64,000 nt of DNA, taken from contig NZ_VXLC01000011.1 in the NCBI RefSeq assembly GCF_008704205.1, forward strand, positions 1 to 64,000, read 5' to 3'. Position numbers and translations under genes: made by a program. The first letter of the stretch is position 1, and each line of letters starts with the position of its first letter. The notes beneath the pieces are model-generated. The model was not told where the DNA came from. It worked only from the letters and a program-made list of their open reading frames with translations, and searched no databases. Below, piece after piece: positions 53,601 through 62,600 of this stretch. The DNA comes from Nocardia colli (GTDB taxonomy: Bacteria; Actinomycetota; Actinomycetes; Mycobacteriales; Mycobacteriaceae).

Positions 53601-56600
53601 GGTGGCCGGTCGCGGCGAGCGTGAGCTGGACGACCTGATCGGCATGTTCGTCAACACCGTGGTCTTCCGGACCGGCTTCGACGGCGGCGAATCGTTCACC
53701 GATGTGCTTGCGCGGCAGCGCGATACCGATTTGCAAGCGTTCGCGAACGCGGACATCCCGTTCGAGCGCCTGGTCGAGGTGCTCAACCCGCCGCGTTCCA
53801 CCGCGCACCACCCGCTGTTCCAGGTCGGGTTGTCCTTCCAGAACATCGCGCGCACCGCGCTCGAACTACCCGGGCTCACGGTGGCCGGGGTAGACGCGGA
53901 TCTCGATGTGTCGCAGTTCGATCTGCACCTCATCGTCGGCGACGGCTACGACGAATCCGGCGCGCCCACCGGCATCGGCGGGTTCTTCACCTACGCCACC
54001 GATCTTTTCGACGCCGCGACCGTGCAGGGCTTCGCCGATCGGTTGTCGCGGATCCTCGCCGCCGTGGTCGCCGACGCGTCGACACCGGTCGGCGATATCG
54101 ACCTGCTCGCGGGCGGCGAACGCGACTCGGTCCTGGTGCGCTGGAACGAAACCGCGCACCCGGTCGACGCGACGACGCTGCCGTCGTTCCTGCAACGCGC
54201 GGTGCTGGCCGCGGCCCCCGAGGCGGTCGCCGTGGTGGCCGACCTGCCCGACGGCGCCCGGCACGAGCTGAACTACGTCGAGCTGGACACCCGGGTGAAT
54301 CGTCTGGCCCGGTACCTGATCTCGATCGGGGTCGGGCCGGAAGCGCGGGTGGCGCTCGCCTTCCGCCGCTCGGTGGACCTGGTCGTGGCGATGTACGCGG
54401 TGGCGAAAGCCGGTGGCGTGTATGTGCCGGTCGACCCGGACCAGGCCGCTGAACGCACCGATTACATCCTCGCGACCGCCGCACCGGTGTGCGTGCTGAC
54501 CAACGCGGACGCCGAATTCGACACCGAGGCAGCGCCTCTGGTGCCCATCGACGAGCTGGTCCTCGGCTCCTTCGCCAGCGGACCGCTCGCGGACTCCGAG
54601 CGTGTCGCGCCGTTGCGGCCGGAGAACACCGCGTACGTGATCTTCACCTCCGGCTCGACCGGCCGCCCGAAGGGCGTCGCCGTCTCGCACGCCGCGATCG
54701 CGAACCAGTTGCACTGGAAGACCGCCGAATTCGACCTGTCCGACGACGACGCCGTGCTGCTCAAGACCGCCGCGACCTTCGATCTCTCGGTCTGGGAGTT
54801 CTGGTCGGCGGTGGCCTGCGCGGGCAAGCTGGTGATCGCCGCACCGGACGGGCATCGCGACCCGGCCTACCTCAACGACCTGATCATCCGGGAATCGGTG
54901 ACGACGCTGCACGCCGTCCCGTCCATGCTGGATGCCCTGCTGGTGCACACCGGCACCGCGGCCGACCCGGAACCGTCACCGCTGCGGCGCGTGCTCGCCA
55001 TCGGCGAGGCGTTGCCCGCTGCCCTGGCGCAGCGATTCCTGCTGGCGCACCCCGGCGTTCGCCTCGACAACCTGTACGGCCCGACGGAGGCCGCGGTCTC
55101 GGTGACCCGGCATCGGGTGACTGAGGCGGACCAGGGTTCCGTGCCGATCGGCACGCCCGAGTGGAACAGCCAGACCTACGTGCTCGACGGCCGCCTGCGC
55201 CCGGTGCCGGTCGGCATCTCCGGCGAGCTGTATCTGTCGGGCAGTCAGCTGGCGCGCGGCTACTTCGGCCGCGCCGACCTGACCGCTGATCGGTTCGTGG
55301 CCAACCCGTTCCAGTCCGGCGCGCGCATGTACCGCACCGGCGACCTGGTCGCCTGGAACCGCGACGGCGAGCTGGAGTACCAGGGCCGCACCGACTTCCA
55401 GGTGAAGATCCGCGGCTTCCGCATCGAGCTCGGCGAGATCGAGGCCGCGCTGCTTGCGCTGCCGGAGATCGCGCAGACCGCGGTGGTCGCCAAGTCCGAT
55501 CCCAAGACCGGTGATCGCCTGGTGGCCTATCTGGTTCCCACCGCGGAAGCTGTCGCCCCCGCCGGGCCGGCCGGTTCCTTTGCCGTCCAGGCCGCAGCCT
55601 TCGCCGCGCAAGCCGCCGCCGAGGCGGGCGGACCCGAAGAGCCCGCCGGTCTCGATGTGGCACAGGTGAAGTCGGCCCTGAGCGAGGCGTTGCCGTCGTA
55701 CATGGTGCCGTCGGCGTTCGTGGTGCTGGAGGAGCTGCCGCTCAATGTGAACGGCAAGCTGGATCGAAAGGCGTTGCCGGAGCCGGAGTTCGAGGCGCTG
55801 GTGTTCCGGGCGCCGTCGACGCCGATCGAGGAGATCGTCGCGTCGGTGTATGCCGAGGTGCTCGGCGTCGAACGGGTCGGCGCCGACGACGACTTCTTCG
55901 CCCTCGGCGGTAACTCGTTGCTGGCCACCCAGGTTGCCGCGCGGATCGGCGCGGCGCTCGATTCGCGGGTGCCGGTGCGCGCGCTGTTCGAGGCGTCCAC
56001 CGTCGCCGGGCTCGCGGTCAAGGTCGAGCACACCACGACCGAGCACACGCGCAATCCGCTGGTCGCGCAGCCTCGCCCCGACCACATCCCGTTGTCGTCG
56101 GCGCAGCAGCGGATGTGGTTCCTCAACCAGTTCGACACCTCGGCCGCCGTCTACAACATCCCCGCCGCGATCCGCCTGTCCGGCGACCTGGATGTCGACG
56201 CGTTGCAGCAGGCCGTCGCCGATCTCGTCGCCCGGCACGAGATCATGCGCACCGTCTACCCGGAGACCATGGCCGGTCCGGCGCAGCGCATCGTTGCGCC
56301 GCACGAGGTTTCGGTGGATCTGGCGCCCGCGCAGATCGGCGAGGAACGGGTCGCGCACGAGGTGCAGCGCATCGTCTCCGCCGGTTTCGACGTCACCATG
56401 GAGGTGCCGTTCCGGGCCCGGCTGTTCCAGCTCGCGGCCAGCGAGTATGTGCTGGTGTTCGTCGCGCATCACATCAGCGCCGACGGCTGGTCGATGGGCC
56501 CGCTGACCCGGGACCTGATGCTGGCCTACGCCGCCCGCAGCGGCGGCGAGGCGCCGTCCTGGGCGCCGCTGCCCATCCAGTACGCCGACTACGCGCTCTG

Positions 56601-59600
56601 GCAGCGCAGCGTGCTCGGCAGCGACGACGATCCCGAATCGCTCGCGGGCGCCCAACTCGCCTACTGGACAACCGAACTCGCCGACCTGCCAGACGAGCTG
56701 AACCTGCCGGCCGACCGGCCGCGCCCCGCCGCGCAGAGTTTCGCCGGCGGCAAAACTGATTTCGTCATCGACGCCGACGTGCACGCCGCGCTGGTCGGAC
56801 TGGCCAAGCAGCACAACGCGACGCTGTTCATGGTCGTGCACACCGCGCTCGCGGTGTTCCTGGCGCGCATGTCCGGCACCGAGGACGTGGCCATCGGCAC
56901 CCCGATCGCGGGCCGCGGCGAAGCCGAACTCGACGATCTGATCGGCATGTTCGTCAACACCCTGGTCCTGCGCACCCGGGTCGCGGCCGATCTCGGCTTC
57001 ACCGACCTGCTCGCCGCCAACCGGGAGACCGACCTGCGGGCCTTCGCCAACGCGGACACCCCGTTCGAGCGGCTGGTCGAGGTGCTCGATCCGGAGCGGT
57101 CCGCGGGCAGGCACCCGCTGTTCCAGGTGGCGCTGTCCTTCGAGAACCTGGCCGCGACCAGCTTCGAGCTGCCCGGCCTGAACTTCGCCGCGCTCGACCC
57201 GGCGGCCGACACCGCCAAGTTCGATCTGCTGCTGACCATGCGCGAGCAGCGCACCGAGGCGGGCGCCGAGGCCGGGCTCGCCGCCGAATTCACCTATGCC
57301 CGTGACCTGTTCGACGAGCAGACGGTCAGCGAGTTCGGCCGTCGCTTCCGCGGCATCCTCGCCGCCGTCGCGCAGGACCCGGCCACCGCGGTCGGCGACC
57401 TGGAGATCCTGGACGAGTCCGAGCGGGCCGACCTGGTCTCCCGGGCCGGCGCCGAAGCCGCCGCGCCGCGCAGCCTGCCGGAGCTGATGGCGTCGGCGGT
57501 CACCCGCAATCCCACCGGCGCCGCGCTCGTCGTCGGCGGACGGTCCTTCAGCTACGTCGAACTCGACGCAGCCTCTTCGCAATTGGCCCGCACGCTGATC
57601 GATCGCGGTGCGGGCCCGGATGTGCTGATCGCCCTGGCCATCCGGCGTTCGGTGGAGTCGCTGCTCGCGCTGTGGGCGATCGCCAAGACCGGCGCGGCGA
57701 TCGTGCCGATCGACCCGACCTACCCGGCCGATCGGATCGCGCACATGGTGGCCGATTCCGGTGCGGCACTGGGCGTCACGCTGACCGCCGAGCTCGGCGG
57801 CCTGCCCTCGATGGCGGGTGGCCGGCCCTGGTTCGTGCTCGACGATCGCGACTTCACCTTCGATGTCGCGTCCCGCTCGGACCGCCCGATCAGCCTCACC
57901 GAACGCCACGGCCCCATCCGGAGCACGAACGCCGCGTACGTGATCTACACCTCGGGCTCCACCGGCCTGCCCAAGGGCGTGGTGGTCACCCACGCGGGCC
58001 TGGCCAACTTCAGCGCCGAGCAGGTGGAGCGTTACGAGCTCGACCAGACCACGCGCGCACTGGCTTTCGCGTCCCCGTCGTTCGACGCGTCGATGCTGGA
58101 GCTGCTGCTCGCGCTCGGCTCGGCGGGCGCGCTGGTGGTCGCGCCGCCGCAGACGTTCGGCGGCGACGAACTGGCCGAACTGATCCGGACCGAGGGCGTC
58201 ACGCACGCGTTCCTCACCCCGTCCGTGCTCGCTTCGCTCGACCAGGACGCGCTGTCCGGCATGCAGGCCATCGTGGCCGGCGGCGAAGCGGTGCCCGCCG
58301 ACCTGGTCGCCAAGTGGGCGGTGGCCGAGAACCGGCGCTTCCACAACGGTTACGGGCCCACCGAGACCACGATCATGACCAACATCAGCGATCCGCTGCG
58401 GGCAGGGGAGCCGGTGACCATCGGCGGCCCGATCCGCGGCATGCGGTCGCTGGTGCTCGACCGCAGGCTGCGCCCGGTGCCCGAAGGTGTTGCGGGCGAG
58501 CTGTATCTGGGCGGCATCCAGCTGGCACGTGGCTATCACGCCAGGCCGGGGCTCACCGCGGCGCGGTTCGTCGCCGATCCGTACGGCCGGCCGGGTGAGC
58601 GGCTCTACCGCGCAACGATGCTCGTCTCCTACGTGCTGCCGGCCAAGGGCGTGACGCTCGATGTCGCGGCGCTGACCGAGCAGCTCGGCGCGACGCTGCC
58701 GGAGTACATGGTGCCGACGGCCATCGTGGTGCTCGACGAGATCCCGCTGACCCCGGTTGGCAAGCTGGATCGGCGCGCGCTGCCCGAACCGGCCATCGAG
58801 ACAACGGCTTACCGGGCCCCGCAGACCAAGGCGGAGCTGACCATCGCCGAGGTGATCGGCGAGGTGCTCGGCATCGACCGGGTCGGGCTCGACGACGACT
58901 TCTTCGCCCTCGGCGGCGACAGCATCGTCTCCATCCAGGTGGTGTCGCGCTCGCGCGGGCGCGGCGTGACCTTCACCCCGCGTGACGTTTTCGAGTCGCG
59001 CACCGTGGCCGCGCTGGCCAAGGCCGCCGTGGTCGAGGACGGGCCGGGCGACGAGTCGGGCGACCTGCCGCTGACCCCGCACGCGGCCCGGCTGCTCGAA
59101 ACCGGCGTCGAGGTCCGGGCCATCTCGCTCGACGTGCCGGAGAGCTGCGCGGTCGAGGCCGTGCACACCGCGGTCGGCAAGGTGCTCGATCAGCATCCGA
59201 TGCTGTGGGTGCGGCTCGACCGCGAGGGCGACGTTCCGGTGCTGCGGATTCCGCCGGCCGACGAACGCACCGGCGAGGCGTTCCGCCGCCTGGACGCGCA
59301 GCACGGCGAAACCACGCTACCCATCGATGATGTGGTGCAGGCAGCTGCCGCGGCGCTCGATCCCGAGCAGGGCCGCAACATCCATTTCGTGCTCACCGGC
59401 GGACCCGAGGGCCGGTCGACGCTGATCGTCGTCGCCAACGGGCTTGTGGTGGACGACATCTCGTGGCGCACCATCGTGGATCAGCTGACCGCGGCGTGGA
59501 GCCGGGGCAGGCACGCCGCTCCCGCGGCGCCGGAATCCGGTCTCGGCGTGCTCATCCGCGCCCTCTCGGCCAAGGCCCACGATCTGCGGACCGTCGGCGA

Positions 59601-62600
59601 ATTGGGCTGGTGGGAGCGGGTTCTGGCGACCATCCCGGAGGGGAATGTCGCGGACGGGCGCGATCTGCGGGCGCGCAGCCGGGTTTCGCTGGCCATCACC
59701 GCGGAAGGCGCCGCCGCGGTGGCCGCCGCCGCGGCGGCCTATCACGCCACCGTGGACGACGTCCTGCTCACCGCGGTCGCGCTGGCCCTGCAGACCGCGG
59801 CGGGCGATCCGGTCACGCGCGCCCTCGGTTCGGTGATCCGGTTGTCCGCCGACGAGCGGTCCGCGACCGACGCCGACGAGAACATGGTCGGCGGCTTCAC
59901 CACCGAATTCCCGCTTCCGTTGCGGCTCAGCCGGATCGACGCCGACGACGCCCTCGTCGGCGGCCCGGCCGCGGGCGCCGCGCTCGCGCAGATCAAGGAG
60001 CTGCGTCGTTCGGTGCCCTCGCAGGGCGTCGGCTACGGCCTGCTGCGCTACCTGAACGCGGACACCGCCGCCGATCTGAGCGAACTCGGTCGCGGCCGCT
60101 TCGCGCTGCGCTACCGGGATCTGCGCCCGGCCCGAGTGCACACCGACACCACGGCCGACGACCTGCTGCTCGACCTCACGGTCGACGCCGCGGACGACGG
60201 CCTGGTCGCCCGATTCGACTACGCCTCCGCCGCATTCGCCGGCGACGCGGTGAAAACCTTTGCCGAGCACTGGATCTACGCGCTCGGCGGGCTGGCCGAG
60301 CACGGGTTGCGCGCGGAGGGCGTCACCTTCACGCCGTCGGACTTCACCCTGGTCCGGTTGAAGCAGGCCGACATCGACCGCCTCGCCGCCACCTATCCGA
60401 ACCTCACCGACGTGTGGCCGGTGACGCCGTTGCAGTCGGGCATGCTGTTCCACGCGCTGCTCGCCGAGTCCTCGGTGGACGTCTACACCACCCAGTTCGT
60501 CCTCGACCTCGGTGGCGACGTCGACCCGGGCCGGATGCACCGGGCCGCACAGGCCGTGCTGGATCGGCACGACAACCTGCGCGTCGCCTTCGCCGAGGAC
60601 GCGGCGGGCAATCCGTTGCAGATCGTGCAGGACTCGCTCGAAGTGCCGTGGCGGCTCATCGATCTCAGCCGGCTGGAGCCGGACGCCGCGGCCGTGGAGC
60701 TGGCCGCGATCAAGGCGGCCGACCTGGCCGATCACTTCGACATGCGGACCGCGCCGCTGCTGCGGTTCGCGCTGATCCGTTCGTCGGCCGACGCCTTCCA
60801 CCTGCTGGTGACCAGCCATCACATCCTGATCGACGGCTGGTCGATGCCGCTGCTGATGAAGGACCTGCTGACGCTGTACGCGCTCGGCGGCAATTCCCGG
60901 CATCTGCCCAAGGTTCCGTCGTATCGCGGCTACCTGGCCTGGCTGGTCGCGCAGAAGGCCGACGCGGCGCGCGAGGCCTGGCGCACCGCGCTCAGCGGGA
61001 TCACCGAGCCGACGCCGTTGGCGCCGGTCGATCCCGGCCGCGAAATCTCCGCCGGGGTCGGCGAAGTCGGCTTCGAGCTGGCCCAGTCCGACACCACCGC
61101 GCTCACCCGGCTGGCATCGGGCCTCGGCGTCACGGTGAACACGGTCGTGCAGGCGGCGTGGGGTCTGCTGATCGGGCGCAGCGTCGATCGCGACGATGTG
61201 GTGTTCGGCGCTACCGTCTCCGGTCGCCCGCCGCAGCTGGACGGCGTCGAGAGCATGGTCGGGTTGTTCCTCAACGCGATCCCGGTGCGGGTGCGCCTCG
61301 GCGCGACCGACACGCTCGGCGGCCTGCTGCGTCAGCTGCAAGGCGAGCAGGCGGGTCTGCTGGACCACCACTACCTCGGGCTGAGCGATATTCAGGAAAC
61401 CATCGGCGTGGAAGGGCTTTTCGACTCCCTGGTGGTGTTCGAGTCCTTCCCGGTCGATCGCGACGGTCTGGACAAGGCCAGCGACATCGACGGTTTGAGC
61501 GTCACCGGCGTCGGCGCGGTCAACGGCACCCACTACCCGCTCACCGTGATGGTGGTGCTGGACAGTCAGCTGCGGGTGTCGGTGAAGTACCTGCGCGACC
61601 TGTTCGACGAGACGGCGGCACAGGCGCTCGCGCAACGGCTTTCGGCGTTGATCCGGCGTTTCGTGACGAACCCGCAGGCCCGGATCGCCGACATCGACGT
61701 GCTGCTCGATACCGAACGCGCCGAGTTGGCCGCCCGCAACGCCACGGAAGTGCCGGAGCTGCTGGACGACGCGACGCTGCTGTCGCTGTTCGACGCGCAG
61801 GTGGCGCGCACGCCGGACGCACCGGCGGTGCGCTACGGCGACGTCACGCTCAGCTACGCCGATCTCGACCTGCGCTCGCGGGCGCTGGCCGGGGAGATCA
61901 GCCGATGGGGCATCGGCGCGGAATCGCGGGTCGGCGTGGCCATGCGGCGCGGTATCGACCTGGTCGTCACCATCTACGGCGTGCTGCGGGCCGGCGCGGG
62001 GTACCTGCCGATCGACCCGGATCACCCGGCGGAACGCAACGAGTACGTGCTGGCCGGCGCCAATCCGGCCTGCGTGCTGACCACCACCGCCGACGCGTTC
62101 GAGACCGACACCGATATCGCGGTCGTCGCGGTGGACACGCTCTACCTGCCGCTGGAGTCGGTCGCGTTCACCGACACCGACATTCACCCGGACAACGTCG
62201 CCTACGTCATCTACACCTCCGGTTCCACCGGCCGGCCCAAGGGCGTGGTGATCACGCACCGGCAGATGGTCAACCAGTTCCGCTGGGCGCAGCGGGCCTA
62301 CCCGCACGACGCCGGCGACGTGGTGCTGCACAAGACGCCGATCACCTTCGACATCTCCACCTGGGAGTTGTTCTGGCCGTTGCAGACCGGCGCCTCGATC
62401 GTCGTCGCCGAACCGGACGGTCATCGCGATCCGGTGTACCTGGCCGAGACCATCGCCGAAAACGCGGTCAGCACGGTGCATTTCGTGCCGTCGATGCTGG
62501 ACGCGTTCCTGGGTCCGGAATCGGCGGCCGAGTACCCGAGCCTGCGCCGCGTGTTCGCGGCGGGCGAGGCGCTGACCGCCGAGACCGCGACCGCCTTCGC

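Noticed and set aside
58560..58660. Frameshift or pseudogene break in NRPS3
   Set aside because: Translation across the junction stays in one frame and continues through T, E, C, A, T and TE domains; the anomaly is an in-frame deletion.
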